Of a DNA stretch of 64,000 nt, positions 13,901 through 27,262 are shown piece after piece. The stretch covers positions 5,022,001 to 5,086,000 of the forward strand of contig JAVTVJ010000076.1 of NCBI GenBank assembly GCA_034509425.1. The letters run 5' to 3'. The notes under the pieces were generated by a model that did no database searches, was not told the DNA's origin, and was given only the letters and a program-made list of their open reading frames with translations. This DNA comes from Eopsaltria australis. Taxonomy: Eukaryota; Chordata; Aves; Passeriformes; Petroicidae. How positions within the stretch are numbered: position 1 is the first letter of the stretch; every line of letters begins with the position of its first letter. The position numbers and the translations under genes were made by a program.

Positions 13901-15766
13901 GTTTTTGAAAAAATTAACATCTAAGCATGGCTTTTCATATTAGTTTTCTTTTCCATGGTGTATTGTTGTCACATATGCAAGTTTCTGAAATGTCATCTAC
14001 CACAGGTATAAAAGATGTTAGGAGAGAGGTATTGCATTAAGAAAAAGAATCCTAATTTAGGTGTACTGCAAATGACACCAGTACTTCTGCATGGTTGTGG
14101 GTTGGCTCTATGGATCAGAGCTATTTGTACTCTTAATGGAGAGGACAATGGGATGACCATCCTCTGACATAATGGGATCCACTCTGTGGATAACTCAGCA
14201 CCACCTGGCTCAAGCTGTGGAGCAAAGGATGACTTCTTGCTTCTAGAGCATTCAGTACTCACAAAAGGTTCAACTGAGGTGCAGTCTTACAGGAAACTAC
14301 AGGGAGGGTACTTTTTTTGAGAACTGTCTGGCTTGAACTGAGTGACTCCTTCTGCCAAGTTTCTGTCCTGGTATTCAATCCATGTGTTTATCCCTGGAGC
14401 ATGAGCAGATCAGGTATGCTGACTCTGGCCTGGGTGTGTGTGCTGTCTGTCTGTGTATTCAAATGGGGAAACTGAACTGTGGAAAACACTGCAACTTGCT
14501 GCATTCATGCAATGGAAAAAGGGAGAAATGAGGCAATTTACTGTGAATTCATTTAAGCAGAGCTTCAGGGTCATGGTCTCACCTTTTGATTTTGTCTCCC
14601 TGGAGTCTCATACTTGCCTGTTTACAGCTAATATATTGCTTTGTTAAGGGTTTGCTTTTCTTCAGCAGTGTCTGCATTTCAGTGACACGTGAAATGATCC
14701 TGACAATAGAGGTCTGATATACACAGACTCTTGTAATAAGAGCAGGAGCGTAAGAGTTTGATGAGTTTGCTCCAAGTTGTACTGTGCTGAATACAGATGA
14801 AATGGTCTCCACTAACATGTAGAAGAAGGATATTTTTTCCTAGCTTTTGCCCATTCAGGTACTTGATTTGAGTATGCAGAGTTATAGTTTATATTATGAA
14901 CTACAGTTATGTAGCTTGCTGTATAAAGCAGTTGACATTCTTGGATCCAAGTGGAAAATTATATTTCAGGATTACTCCCTCTCATTGTTGCAGCTGAAAG
15001 ATGAACAAGTGGTTTACATCCTCTGAACCAACATTGTGAACTTGCTCACTCCTTTACTTACCACTGAACCTTTTGCACTTTTTCTTATTTGACTCCTCAG
15101 AAAATGTTTTCAAGATGAATGAATGACCCCTGCTAAGCAGCCCTGTTTAAATAGAGAAGACTGCCCACATTTCCTACTTTACACTGTCTGTATTGTGTAG
15201 AACAATATATTTTCAGATTAAATAATTGTAACATTATATATGCACTTTACATAACATAAAATATATAACAGTACTCGTAACATAATACAGGTCTATATTA
15301 TGCAGTTGTCTGTAGTATGAAATAGGAAAGAGACCCAAGGACAACATTTTTGCAACCTTTTTATATTAATGATGCTGTCCAGAAATAAAAACTAACAAAA
15401 AAAGAGAGAGAATTCATTTGGGTATGTATGTTTGTCATCTTTTGACTTGATCTGTATATACAGCACCTGGGCCTAGATTTGAGGATTGACATGTATCTTC
15501 TGACAACTCTGAGTATACGATATGGCAGAAAAAAGCAAAACACAGATGATACAAGGAATGAAAGAATCAAGATCTACCAGGGTAAAATAAATAGCTGATG
15601 TATTAGAAATATGTAGGAAAAATTACCCCAAGACTGTACATAGTAACACACACCTTTTCATAAGCTCTCATTCAAAAGATATAAAAAGCCATGAGAATCC
15701 TGATCAACAGCAGTACTGAACCACGGCAAGCACTGTTTCTTACAAAGAATAAGTTTTGAGGAGTAG
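8000..15766. other. Non-coding stretch, no gene recognised
   Basis: Frames at 8582-8797, 10150-10338, 10385-10600, 11689-11964 and 12145-12375 are short, have no domain similarity I recognise, and have no consistent splice context. The block 10330-10600 is GC-richer than its neighbours and remains unexplained; it could be a decayed repeat or an isolated exon of unknown identity, but I cannot support either. The segment 15220-15310 is AT-rich low-complexity. Confidence 0.6.
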
Positions 15767-15805
15767 CAGGCCAAATTCTTCTTGAATCAATGGAATATAA
15801 AATAG
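15767..15805. repeat. Scrap of an old sauropsid interspersed repeat
   Basis: The phrase 'caggccaaattcttcttg' followed by 'aatcaatgg' resembles the ends of the same remembered old repeat, in which 'ggccaaattctg' borders a 'gaagtcaatgg' core. It is very short, so coincidence is possible. Confidence 0.3.
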
Positions 15806-17190
15806 GCTTAGCGTGAATAAGGCAGCACAGGACTATAGGTGCTGCCATTGGCAGGATGAAAGAATTTCCTTTCTCTCCAACTTCAGGACAACCTTGAGGT
15901 TGCTCTGCCCTGCCATGGCTGCAAGGCAAGAACTTGTTCCCCTACAAGGAACTGGTGTCTCCTTGTCTGGGAACATCCGGGAGCAGAGACTGTGCTGTGG
16001 ATGTGTTCCAGTCCACACAGCATTTTTGGGATGAGGTTGCAGGATAGAGTTGTAACAAAGTGTTGCCCCCTCCTTTTACAGGTGTGTTCATAGATGAAAA
16101 AACTGGTTTGAGAAGACCTCAGGGCTGTCAGTAGACTGGGACTGTTTTCCAGGCTATTTGCAACTTTGATAGGACAGAGGAACCTCTTCTCTTGCACTCT
16201 CTCTCCAAAGCTGTATCTCCTGAGGTAGCTGTTGTCCCTTGCACAGGATGAGCTGAGAGGGTTGCAAGGATCTTCCATTCAAGTCCCAGGGACACGGTAA
16301 GTTTATACACAGGTATGAACAAGGGGTTTGAAAGTCATAGAGGACATGGATCCACTTAGAGCCTGTGGAGCAAGGTGACCCTCACCAAGCTGTTCTTCAT
16401 CTACTGATACTCCATGTAGCCAAGAATGAACATGAGAGGGTAAGGATTGACTCTCTGCAAGTGTTATGGTGGCCCTGGGGACCAGTCATGACAGAGTTAT
16501 GGTCATCCAGAGGCAAAGTAACAAGGCTATCTTGGTGGTAGGAGCTGTGATGCGTGATGATGTTCCAGTTCTCTTGGCAGTCAATGAATGGTATCAGCAG
16601 GCTTCCCTTCTGCAAGTGCTTTCTTTTCTCATTTAGAAACAACTCAATTATAACTCTCTCTGGGCATGGCATGAGGTAATTTTTCCTTCCCTCATATTAA
16701 TGTCTGTCATCTGCCCTTTTGTCTTGCTCATGATTCTCAATCAGTCTGCTGTAGCAGCTCTGGATGCGCTACCTGCTCCTGTCTTGGTAGGCAGTGCTGG
16801 AAGGTAACACAACACTAATATGATTCATTAGGAATCACAATAATATGATTCATGTAGGAATAGCTTAAATATGATATTTAGAAGCGAGACACGTTGGCCA
16901 GCCTTGTCACAAATAAAATACTCTTCTTATTTCTTTAGGGCTTGACTGTAGCTTGGATTAGACATTTCTGCAATAGTGTAAATGGCAATAAAATTTGATT
17001 TTACTTTCTGATTGTTTATTGGTGGCATGAATGGGAAAAATGGGCAAAGGGGAGAAACTTCAGTTTTGTCCCTCCACAGAAAGAACTCAGTTTTAAAAAT
17101 AAGCGATGTTTAATGTGAACATACTGAACATACAGTTTTAAAAGAACTGTCTATGCCTGAAGCAAAACATTTGTTCAGAAGGAGGCACCT
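15806..17190. other. Non-coding stretch with a small imperfect duplication
   Basis: Between 16818 and 16861 a unit of about 24 bases is repeated twice in tandem with small changes; each copy contains 'aatatgattcat' followed by 'taggaat'. The rest, including a minus-strand open frame at 15883-16278, shows no recognisable domain. I see no gene. Confidence 0.55.
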
Positions 17191-17218
17191 TATATATATA
17201 TATATATATGTATATATA
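17191..17218. repeat. (TA)n dinucleotide microsatellite
   Basis: About fourteen TA units lie in a row, interrupted once by a G at 17210. It is flanked by ordinary unique sequence. Such runs are common and length-polymorphic. Confidence 0.9.
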
Positions 17219-19570
17219 GTATATTTCAATAGTTGCTGCTGTGCAGGAGACTCACCAGTAAGGGGTAAACGCGGCCCAAGGAGCACTGCTGACCAAGCCC
17301 TCTTGCCAGGCTGAGAAGCTCAGCAGCACACATCTCCTGGAGGGAAAGGTCAGTTCTGTGCTGCTGAGCTGAGTCAGAAGAAAATGATCATCCTAGAAAG
17401 CGGGGGGAAGTGAGCTTTAATGCACCCAGTCCTCTCCATGGATTGATCTGAGACTAGTGTGACCATGAGTAAATTTGTGCCTTTGGAACATAATCTGACC
17501 TTTTCTGACTAATGAACCACAGATGATAAATAAGACCTGTTACTGCCTTGTATTTAAAACTAATCCTTTCTTGCTTTTTAAACGTTGAAAACCAAAACTC
17601 ACCCAATGCTTAATTTCCTTAATTTTTAAATTCATTTGCATATGACATGTTATGAAGAACCAAGATTATTCATCTTTTGGTTTTCAGCCTTCTTTTAAAT
17701 TTTTTTTTTTTGGTGATCTGCTTGGCTTATTTGAATTAACTTGGAAATCCATGCAGTGTGTCAGCCTCTAGATGACACATTATTTCTCTCTCTTTCTCCT
17801 CTGTAAGCAAGGACTGGTTGCCACAGTTTTCTGTATTAAAGCCATGGTTCTGGACAATGTAACCTCTAAAGTGTGAGCTTTTATTTTTTTAATGCCACAG
17901 CAGATTTTTAAATTGTATTCTAACTGTGACTCAGGTTCAAAATGCATCTTTTTGAACAATATCTTCAGGGTATACAGCTGTTGAAACTTCAGAAGTGTGA
18001 CAGTGCATTCAGTTTCTATCAATCACCGATGGATTTGACCTTTTTTTCAGTTGACTGAAGTAAGAATCCTTTTGTAAGCACTTTTCCACTTCTCACAGGG
18101 ACAAGGTTTCTTCCCCCCACAAGGTTCTTTAGATTTTGGTTGGAACCAGAGGCCCTTAAGACCTTCCTCTAGCTAAGCTAATTCATCACAAGCACCTAGG
18201 AGGCAAAGGTTCTCAATTTGTTTTCCTTGTCTTTTAAAAAAAAAAAAAAAAACTGAAATTTTTTTTATTTACTTTTTGAAAGGCAGGTCTTTCATTGTTA
18301 AGGGACTTGCTCATTTCCTTATACCTTGGTTTTCTTTTTCCCTGTCCCAAATCCCAACCAGTGGGGAAGTTGTTTGATTTGTGTTTTCTGTCTTCTGAAA
18401 GAAATCTTCCTCTCTTGGAGAACTGAAAAGCATCCACAGATTATTTTGCTAATTTATTAAAAGATCATTTGTTCATGTAGAACAAGAATCATGGGAAATA
18501 TTTTGTGTATTTTTTCAACTGTACAAAAATGGTGAACAAAATAAAGATCAATATTTAGATGTCAGGTAGAATGTGTAGAAAATCTTTTTAAGAAACATAT
18601 TATCTGAAAATGCTAACAGAGGTGTTAGAACTATATAAGTACTCAGACTCCATGGAAAACCACATCCACAGTAAAGGCTTCCAAAGCAGTTTTCAGGAGG
18701 CATCTTCTATGGTATGGAATATATACTGGTCTTTAAATCCTCCATGCTGCTTAAAAAAATTCAGTGGTGTAAAACTACAAATGAAACGTTTACATGAGAA
18801 GAGAGAATCTAACTTGAAGGATTTTTGCCAATCTGGTCTTACATCCCTATAAATAACCTCTCAGTCTCACAGATTCTGCTATCAGTGTCCTTTGCACCCT
18901 GATATGAGATGGGAGGAAATGTAGTGAGTGTTGGCTCTTTAGTTCTGTGCTCTTTCAGTTTTTTCTCTGGAACTTGCAAGTATAAAAGTCCTATAAAATA
19001 AACATAAAAGAGAAAGAATCTGCCATACTTCTGCCCCGTGCTCTTCCTCCTTTCATAGGGGGCTGTATTGAGTGCTTTGCCTTCTGATTTATATCAGTTT
19101 TCTGGACATAGAAGCATCCAAAGTACTTTCTGACCTGATACTAGAAAGCCCAGGTCTCAATGGGACAGCAGAGTACATTTTGGCCTATGGTTTCTTGAGT
19201 AAACAAGTGTTTAAAAAGTATATCTGACTATTTCTTTAGTTTTTGCCAAACTTTTCTTCCTGATTACATCCTTCCTCCCAAGAGATATTCTGAAATCTGA
19301 GTTCAGTAAAAAGTTTGAAATGCAATAACTTTATTTTTTAAAATCGCCTTTTGCTTTTTAAAAAATACATTTTTATTTTTCATCTAAAAATGTCAACAGA
19401 AATGCAAAAGAAAACATTTCCTCTTGAATGGAACAAAATGCTTCTTCTGACTCGAAGAAATTGGTTTTAAAATTTGTCTTGGGGTGTCAGTGAACTGACA
19501 ATATGAGGTATTCATGAAGCTTTCTTTGTGTTTTTCCTCAGTGTCTTTGGACACTCAGTATTGCCATCAT
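17219..19570. other. Non-coding stretch with homopolymer tract
   Basis: A run of 17 A occupies 18236-18252 and is followed within a few bases by a run of eight T, giving a possible A/T foldback. The block 17240-17420 is GC-richer. The open frames at 17780-18022 (minus), 18234-18437 (minus) and 18610-18852 (plus) are short and unrecognisable. No gene is supported. Confidence 0.6.
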
Positions 19571-19612
19571 TGTTTTTGTTTGTTGGATTTGTTTGTTTGT
19601 TTGTTTGTTTTT
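19571..19612 (+). repeat. (GTTT)n tetranucleotide microsatellite
   Basis: Several GTTT units run from about 19591 to 19612, preceded by an imperfect stretch of the same composition. Overlapping open frames on both strands (19514-19774 and 19567-19761) read through it and are treated as artefacts. Confidence 0.85.
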
Positions 19613-22600
19613 CCCCAAATAGAAATGAGGAGGAGGGAAGTGGAGCTGGAAAGTTCAGACTGTTCTCTTAGTTCCTTGCTTTTTCCCCCTCTTATCACTT
19701 TCTGTTGTGGAACTCTTTTGAAAATAATGAAAATGGTTTTCCTCACTTCCAGCCAGGGCATTTTATCTAATTGAAAGCAACCAGCAGGTGGTTCTTGTAA
19801 AATCTCATTAGCCTATGATTGTTTTTGACACCTCTTTGAAGGAATGCTACATTATCTTGCAACTGGAAATACACCCCACATATAGGTTAATTGTCATGTA
19901 TTAGAATATAGGCAACACTGATATTTTCAAGTTTTATTTTTTAAAAGAGAGGATATTTTAGCAACCCAAGATAATTTAATTGTCTTACTTGCAGAGTGTG
20001 CCGCAACCTTGTTACAAAAACTAGTTTCCATTGGTGACAGAACCACTGAGAACATTTCTAAAGACTATGTCTCTGTCAGAACATGAAGATAAAGATCATT
20101 CTGGTGTGTCTGCTCACATGCCAAAGGGCAATTTTGTAATTCCAAGGAGAGGAGCCAAGAAGAAGAGAGAAAGAAAATAAGATAGCTCGTTGGGCAGTGA
20201 TGTGTAGAGAAGAAATGTACTCATATTCAGTCACTGTTCTGTGTCTACTCCTGGGTTGTCTCTTGCTCTTTTTAAACCTGTTGAAATCCAAACCTGCTGG
20301 CATCATTCTTTACTAAGGATGCACTGATGAGAGATCAAAAAATCTGTGTGTGAACCACAGAAGATTGTTCAGGTCAAAACTGTGGCATTTGATTGCTTGG
20401 TACTATAATGAACACTCTGAAGGAAATATTTGGACTCTCTCATTTCAGTTTAAATGTAGGGGGCTGCTTTTAGCCTAAAAGTATTGAGAAGAGTTATTTT
20501 TATGATTTTCTCAGAGTGATTACTATGAAGGTATGACCCACAAGGGTAGTTATTTTCCAGGGTACTTTTTCATATGTATATATATTCTGACTTGTTGTAT
20601 ATCTCCTAAAGCTCTCGAGGGATACTATATGCATTTACATAAACAAATGCATATTCATGGTATCATAGAAAAATATATAAAAATGTTGACATAACATACA
20701 ACTGTCAGTGCAGTGTTTATGTTCTGGCTTTTCCTCATGCATAAAAAATGAAATGTGCAAGTAAACAAGGGAAGACTTTGCACAGAACAAGGAGCCAGAA
20801 TAAGGATGGCTGCACTTCTCATGTCCAAATTGGCAGAAAGAAGAATATTCAAATAGTCAAGACACTCTGGGTAATGAGGAAAACATTCTTTGCAGACAAA
20901 GTCATCAAAACTCAACATACGATGCAAGTCATTCCTTAACATCAATGAGTTTCCTCATTTCTGGATGGTGTTTTTGTTTTCTGAAACATTTAATTGTATC
21001 CCCTGAGGGATTAGTGTGTTGTTTATATTGGTGAGTTTTGCTTCTGCTTTTCACTACCTTTAGTAAAATAGATTCTCAATTAAAGATAACAAGTGGGTGT
21101 ATAATGGAATTTCCATAGTCTGTTATCTGTTAAGAATGACAAGGATTTCACTTTTCAGCATTCCCTCTAGGTCCATAAAATAGTATGACCCTGAAATAGT
21201 TCTCATAAGGTTTCCCCTCTGAAAAATAATCACACTCCAATATGCTCCATTGTGTTAAGGAAACAGTGAATCTACTCTGCTTCAGTTTCTCCTTCCTTTT
21301 CAGACTAAGGTGAAAGATGTCTCAGAAAAATCATTCTAGGTCTGTCTCCAGGGCTTTTGAAATCTGTTCCCCAATATGGGGAACTAAAGAATTAATCTTT
21401 GGACAATGACAACAGTGCAGTTAACCTGATCTGGTCCTTACAGCTGCATCACCAGATTTGGTAAGTTATTTGCAAAATAATCACATAAAAGGTGATTTCA
21501 AGGAGTGAGGCCTTATCATCAGTGTTTTATTTGCTATTCGAGGTGATTTGGCATTATACAATGCTTTTTTTACCACATGAGAATGATAACCACTTCTCTG
21601 ATGTGTTAACATGCAAATGCAGATATTTTTGTTCAAAAAAAAGAGAAGGATCCAGATACATAGCTAAAAATTTTGGGGATGCATAGTTAGTTGTTTGTAA
21701 TGCTACACCTATGTAAATGTGCCTAGCACATCCCCATCAGTCTGAGAGCAGCTGGAGTGAAAACCTCCAAGAGCTGATAAAATGTACAAAATAAAAAGTA
21801 TAAAATATGTCTTGAGTACTGAGCTGAACCAGGAAGGAAAATGAGGTGTTTTAAATTAGGTGGATGGCTGATGAAGTCTTGTGCCAGCTGCCCAGATTGT
21901 ACTTAGGTAAGGCAGAATACTTATGATGACTTTGTGTCAGATACAGAGAAATGTAGATAACAGTTTGAGGGTGATAATGGGATCCTGAGACTCAGAGCTT
22001 GTCCAGTCTTTTTAAAAAACTATTTTTCTCTGATTTTTTTGGCTGTATAAGGTATCCTGTCTCTGCAATCTAGAATTCTTTCAGTGAGATGGAGGCAAGC
22101 ATTATGGCAAATGTGAGACAACTCCAGAAGGGTTCAAACCAGTGAAGACAGTGGCCACACAGAGATGCAAATGAAATATCAAGAGACAAAAATCTCTTGA
22201 AGCTCAGTTTTGCTGCCTGTCCTTGTGGAAGACATTCAGCAAGTGAGAAAAGTCCCACAGCATCTTGGGCTGATCCTGTTTTAAGTAGTCAATCACTTAA
22301 AATTATACTGCAGATCTGATTATTCTGATTGACTGGTAATTGTGTCTGGAGCAACAGCAAGTACACTGTAGCTTTACACCTCAGGTTTTATAAAACAAAT
22401 GTATAAATGTCTCACTGAGATGGTTTAGTCACAGATAAAGTGACAGTAAAAGACTATCTAGGTCTCCTGTTATCATATGAACATCTTCACTATGGTCCAG
22501 AGATGGAGGTGTGGATAATGTGCCTGCACATATACACTTGGACTACAGAACCTTTGGCAACTGGACCCAACAGATCTGATGCTGCTGAGAACCACTTCAA

Positions 22601-23493
22601 TCCCCATCTCCCAAAACCTCCACGCTTCAGCATCTGAGCCTCTTGACACAGTGCAGGACAGAAAAGTATCAGTGACCTCATCCTTATAGCTGTTGCTGCT
22701 GATCCTGGACTGCCATTCATGCCATATAGAAGGAAAATAAACTCAACTTTCACTGGCCTAATCACACTGATAAGGAAAATTCTACCTCAGTTTCCCCAGG
22801 GAGTATTACAGTAATTGTTTTACATTAGCAATTCATTCAGATTGACCCAGAGCAGTAGCTGACAAAATGCTGTGAGAATTATAACAGTTATACAGAGTAA
22901 ATCCAAAGAAATATATATTGATTTTCATTCATATAAAATTAGAAATCTCCCTCAGTTTGCTAAAACCATTATCCAGTTAGAACTGTCAAAGCATGCATCA
23001 TCTGGAAAACATCATCCTTGTAAAATGATTGCTACACAAAGGTTAATAATGATTCTTACACCTCTTAACTTTGTGCCTAGTGGAAATTATTTTGAGTATT
23101 TTCTGGAGGGTTTAATGAGGATGCTATTGACTTGAAAAGAGGTTCAAAATGCACATATCTTGAACAATAAAAATAAATGAATCATTTAGCACATGGAATT
23201 AGACTTGAAACAAGATCTGAAATGATCAGTGTTGTGCTAAAGAGTTTGGCAGCAACTCATTGGCTTCATGCTTTGTCTCTCAAAAAGCAGTTCAAATACT
23301 AGCAAAACTGTGTTTCAACCAATGTTTGGGTTGAGTTTTAGATGTACCAGTAATGTATGTTTTGGTTTTGAAAGACACTGAAAGGTGGGGAGGGGGGCAG
23401 GGGCATCACAAGAGTGAGTCTTGTGTGCAGAAAATAAACAGGTACTGTTTTGCTTTTCTGCTCATTACTGTATTATCTTCTTGATGCTTACAT
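19613..23493. other. Non-coding stretch, no gene recognised
   Basis: Only short frames occur, for example 20655-20945 (minus), 22440-22637 (plus) and 22872-23135 (plus), and none shows a recognisable domain. A G-rich patch at 23384-23403 has runs of two, four, six and four G and lies about 90 bases before the long pyrimidine tract. Nothing else can be supported. Confidence 0.6.
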
Positions 23494-23870
23494 CTCTCCT
23501 CTCCTCTCCTCTCCTCTCCTCTCCTCTCCTCTCCTCTCCTCTCCTCTCCTCTCCTCTCCTCTCCTCTTCTCTTCTCTTCTCTTCTCTCCTCTCCTCTCCT
23601 CTTCCTCTCCTCTCCTCTCCTCTCCTCATCCTCTCCTCTCCTCTCCTCTCTCTGCCTCTCCTCTCATCTCCTCTCCTCTCCATCTCCTGCTCCTCTCCTC
23701 TCTCTCTCTCCTTCCTCTCCTCTCCCTCTCCTCTTCCTCTCCTCTCCTCTCCTCTCCTCTCCTCTCCTCCTCTCCTCCCTCTCCTTCTTCCTCTCCTCTC
23801 CTCTCCTTCTCCTCTCTCTCCTCTCCTCTCCTCTCCTCTCCTCTCCTCTCCTCTCCTCTCCTCTCCTTGT
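23494..23870 (+). repeat. (CTCCT)n pentanucleotide array, 377 bp
   Basis: The plus strand is almost purely C and T for about 377 bases. The first part is uninterrupted CTCCT up to about 23565, then CTTCT variants to about 23586, then a mosaic of CTCCT with small insertions such as CTCAT and CTCTCT, and the last 50 bases (23821-23870) are ten perfect CTCCT units. The open frames through it (up to 190 codons on plus and 156 on minus) are repeats of Ser, Pro and Leu or of Glu, Arg and Gly and are artefacts. Purity at both ends with a degenerate middle suggests repeated slippage expansion. Such homopurine-homopyrimidine DNA can form triplex structures and is prone to assembly error. Confidence 0.97.
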
Positions 23871-24095
23871 AAAGAGACATATTTTCCCTTTTTTGTTTTC
23901 TTTTGCATTTCATTTGTTCTCCATGATCTTTCCATAATAATTGCTAATGGCTCTCAGGTTACTTTACTCAGTGTTCAAGTACCTTCTTATTAATTTCAAC
24001 AGCCTTTCCCACTTCAGTGAGTTACAAGTGAAAATATTTTATAAAAAGATATTGAGCCTTATGAAATTTGGGGCTTAGCCTGTTCTCATTCTTAA
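23871..24095. other. Unique flank of the pyrimidine array
   Basis: No gene or repeat recognised. The first bases remain T-rich, which may be decayed array. Confidence 0.5.
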
Positions 24096-24151
24096 ATATA
24101 CATAGATCTATTTATATCTACATCTATGTCTATCTATATCTATGTCTATAG
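24096..24151 (+). repeat. Imperfect ATCTAT/ATGTCT-type short tandem repeat
   Basis: The tract is a run of TATCTA, ATCTAC and CTATGT units with variable spacing, ending before 'gttagagctc'. It is an imperfect hexamer-like microsatellite. Confidence 0.75.
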
Positions 24152-27100
24152 TTAGAGCTCTGTTTGCATAGATATATAAGCCTACAAAAGATAAGATGTG
24201 TTCCAAAGAAAAGCATTGCACAGGAGTTGAGGCATCTGTATTTTCCCAGCAGTGAGCACACTTCTCTAATTATTTTAACACTACTGCTAAGAGTTGTACC
24301 TTTCAGTATACAGTGGTATTGTTCCATATGGGTGTCTGGAATGTCACAGGGATGGAGGATAAATCTCAGCTCTTTTTCTGTTTCCCACCTATTCTAATCC
24401 ACTTACTGCATGTAGGAATCAGTAATAGAAATTTGCTAATTCAGTGACATATACTTCTAAATGTTTCAGTTCTTACGCTGTGGCAGAAAAGATCATTAAC
24501 TCAGTATCTTTTAAATCCAAGATGCTAAACACGTGTTACTCAGATGAAAAGATCAGCTAAGAGGTGGCAGAAATTTAAGGGTAAAGTAATAAAGAATGGT
24601 AAAGTCTTCTATCAGATAGGCCCATCCCAAGGGGAATTTTTCGTAGGGAAAATAGTAAATTAGAAGCTCTTTCACAAACCAGCTTACTGAAGAATTGAAG
24701 AATTGTTCAGAAAAGCTGGAAGCAATGCCATATTCAGCTATTTTATGAGTCAAGAAATTACCCAGGATGATTTTCAGATAAAGATAAAACCACAAAATAA
24801 AAAGATTTAGAGGAGGAGTAGATAAATAAGAACCTCAAATAGGACAATGAAGATGAAGGGTTTTGGCAGACCTAATATCTCTTTAAATATAAGTTACTCC
24901 TCAGAGTCATAGGTGAGTTTTTTGGTCCTGACAGCCCTTAGAAGGCAGAACAAGTCCTGAAACAGAGCACAATTTTCTTTGAGGAATACCTAGCCCAGAA
25001 GTTACTGCTACCTGGCCATACCAGATAATTAATGCCTTGAGATTTAATCCTGACACAAAGAGAATATCAAAGACCTCTATGCTTCTTACAGAAAATAAGA
25101 GAATCTGTACCATGAGAAAATTAGTACATGAAGGGATGCTTGTCAGTCTCTCCTATCTGCTATTACTTGCACTTCATGGGAGCCTTCACTGGGTGACTCA
25201 GTACATGCAGATATTTTATCTCCATGTGCAGTATCCCTGAAGTTATGAGGGGTTTTGTCCCTGAAGCTGACAAAATTAAGATAGTTGAGGAAAGGCTTGC
25301 TAAATTTTCATGCATAAAATGTATTTACTCATTATCAGAAACAATAAATCTTGGGAGGAACAGCGCCAGACATTTTCTCCCAGCTGTCATATAATCTTTT
25401 TCCTCAAATCAATAGCACCTTATGCAGCAATGCATCAGACAGTGGGCAGTTATATTGAGTAGCTATTAAATTAGATTCTCATCCATCCACATCTATTTGT
25501 ATTTCATTCTCTATCCTATTCCTTATTCTGGGGTAATGGATAATGAAGCTAGGGGAGTTTTTGCTGGGATTTCCGAAGGCAGCTGGAAGCATTACTGGTG
25601 ACCATAGGCTGTCTTTTTGTGAGAGATGAGTAACTGGGTTTTCAGAACCCTTTTGAAAATTGACAGTTTTAATTTGTTTCTAAGAAGTATCTAACAGAGG
25701 CTTCCTCTAATCTTCATGTTAAAAGACAGCACTGGCATCTCTTAAAAAGTTATCTTACTCCAGAAGTGAATCTCTAATTATCAAAAGTCAGCTCAATTGG
25801 TGATTATTTTTTTTCTGAACCATCTCAGTTTTCTGATGCTGCAAATTTGGAATGAGCAGATCAAACAAATTTTCTTTATGCTTACACTGTAAGTTCAGGC
25901 TTATGATATATAAATAAGTTCATACTTATAAAATCCACAAATAATCATAGAAACAACAGAAAAAAACCCCAAATAACAAAACAAACCAAAGCCTAAGCCC
26001 CACCTCCCCCCTCCCCCCACCTTCCTTAGATATATTTCTTTGGAAATGGGAAGATCTGATCACTGATTAGAGGATGGGCTGGCCATAGGTCAGAATGTGG
26101 TGAATAATTGCATGGTGCTTTCTTTGTATTTCTTGGATTTTATTGCTCTTTCTCTTTTTCCTGTAGTAGTTGTGATTAGTTTTATTATTCAATTATTAAA
26201 CTGTCCTTATCTCAGTGCATAGGCTTTACCTTTCTCCTGTTCTTCCCCCATCCCACTGTGGCAGTGAAGTGAGCAAGCAGCTGTGGTACTCAGTTACTGC
26301 CTGTGGTTAAATTATGGCACAAAGGGAAAAAAGTAGAATTTTTTTGTAGAGCAATTGCTGAATTCAGCAATTAATAGCAGAATTCAGGTGAATATTAAAT
26401 TTCTTAGGACATATACTCTATGGAGATTTCTTTTGTTGTTTGTTTTTTGTTTGTTTGGGTTTTTTTGAGAAAGGAAAGTAAATGCAAAAAAACCAAAAAG
26501 AAGTAAAAGAAATACCCAATGGGAATAAACAAACAACGTGGGTATCTTCAGGATGCTGAGTATCCTCCACATTTCCATCTGAAATTATAGTACTCATACC
26601 TTTCTTTAGGTTCCTATTATCTTTCTAGATCAGACGTAATCTTTGAGCAGTGAAAGGTAGGGAATACATGCCAAATCATGAAAAGATTAAGGGCATAGAA
26701 AAATATCAACCTTTTGTTCTCAAAATATTTGTGAACCTTAGAAATTAATGGAAGACTGACTGTAATCCATTTTGAATAGCTCCAAATAACCAAATAGCCA
26801 TCAAAGTCATATAAGAAAACAATAGATATGAAGGAAAAATACAGATTGCTCTCAGGGTCAAATCCCTGACTAAAATGCAATAGATCCACTGAGTTAAGAG
26901 AGTGACCATGATTTACAATGGCCAATGATTTGCCCTCTATGCCTTGCACTCTGACCTTCAGTAATGCCTGGAACCATTGATTCTTTTTTTTTCTCTGAGA
27001 CACTGATTTCAGAGGGGAATTGTGCTCATGAAAGCAGGGCAGAAAAGGGGTCTTCTAATCTGAGTTGCCATTTCCCACACGTGGGAGTGCAGTGCATTAA

Positions 27101-27232
27101 TCAGGACAATCAATAGTCCCCTGACCCTCAATGCATCCCACTCAACAAAGGCATCACCTCTACTTTTGATTAAACAGTGCCAAGTATCCATTTCTGAAAT
27201 AAGTCCCTCTGAGAAACAGTCACACCAACCAG
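24152..27232. other. Non-coding stretch, no gene recognised
   Basis: Contains a C-rich patch at 25998-26021 with runs of four, six and six C, and a perfect 20-bp palindrome at 26353-26372 listed separately. The minus-strand frame 26617-27003 (128 codons) shows no domain and is AT-rich. No gene is supported. Confidence 0.6.
26353..26372. repeat. Perfect 20-bp palindrome
   Basis: The sequence AATTGCTGAATTCAGCAATT equals its own reverse complement, with an EcoRI-type GAATTC core. The next base pair outward does not match. A short related piece, 'agcagaattcagg', follows at about 26377-26389. No known factor site of this exact form is claimed. Confidence 0.9.
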
Positions 27233-27262
27233 ATTTAGGGCCTGATTTGCACTCCATTTGGG
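27233..27262. repeat. Possible scrap of an old sauropsid repeat
   Basis: The phrase 'tttagggcctgatttgcact' then 'ccatttggg' resembles another edge of the old repeat whose scraps are at 7943 and 32846. It is very short, so confidence is low. Confidence 0.25.

Noticed and set aside
23384..23403. G-rich patch considered as a G-quadruplex
   Set aside because: Only three runs of three or more G are present, so it does not meet the usual four-run pattern.
23421..23993. 190-codon open frame and its overlapping partners on both strands
   Set aside because: They are translations of the (CTCCT)n array; the repeat unit gives open frames without coding meaning.
25998..26021. C-rich patch considered as a minus-strand G-quadruplex
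   Set aside because: Only three runs of at least three occur, so the usual four-run pattern is not met.
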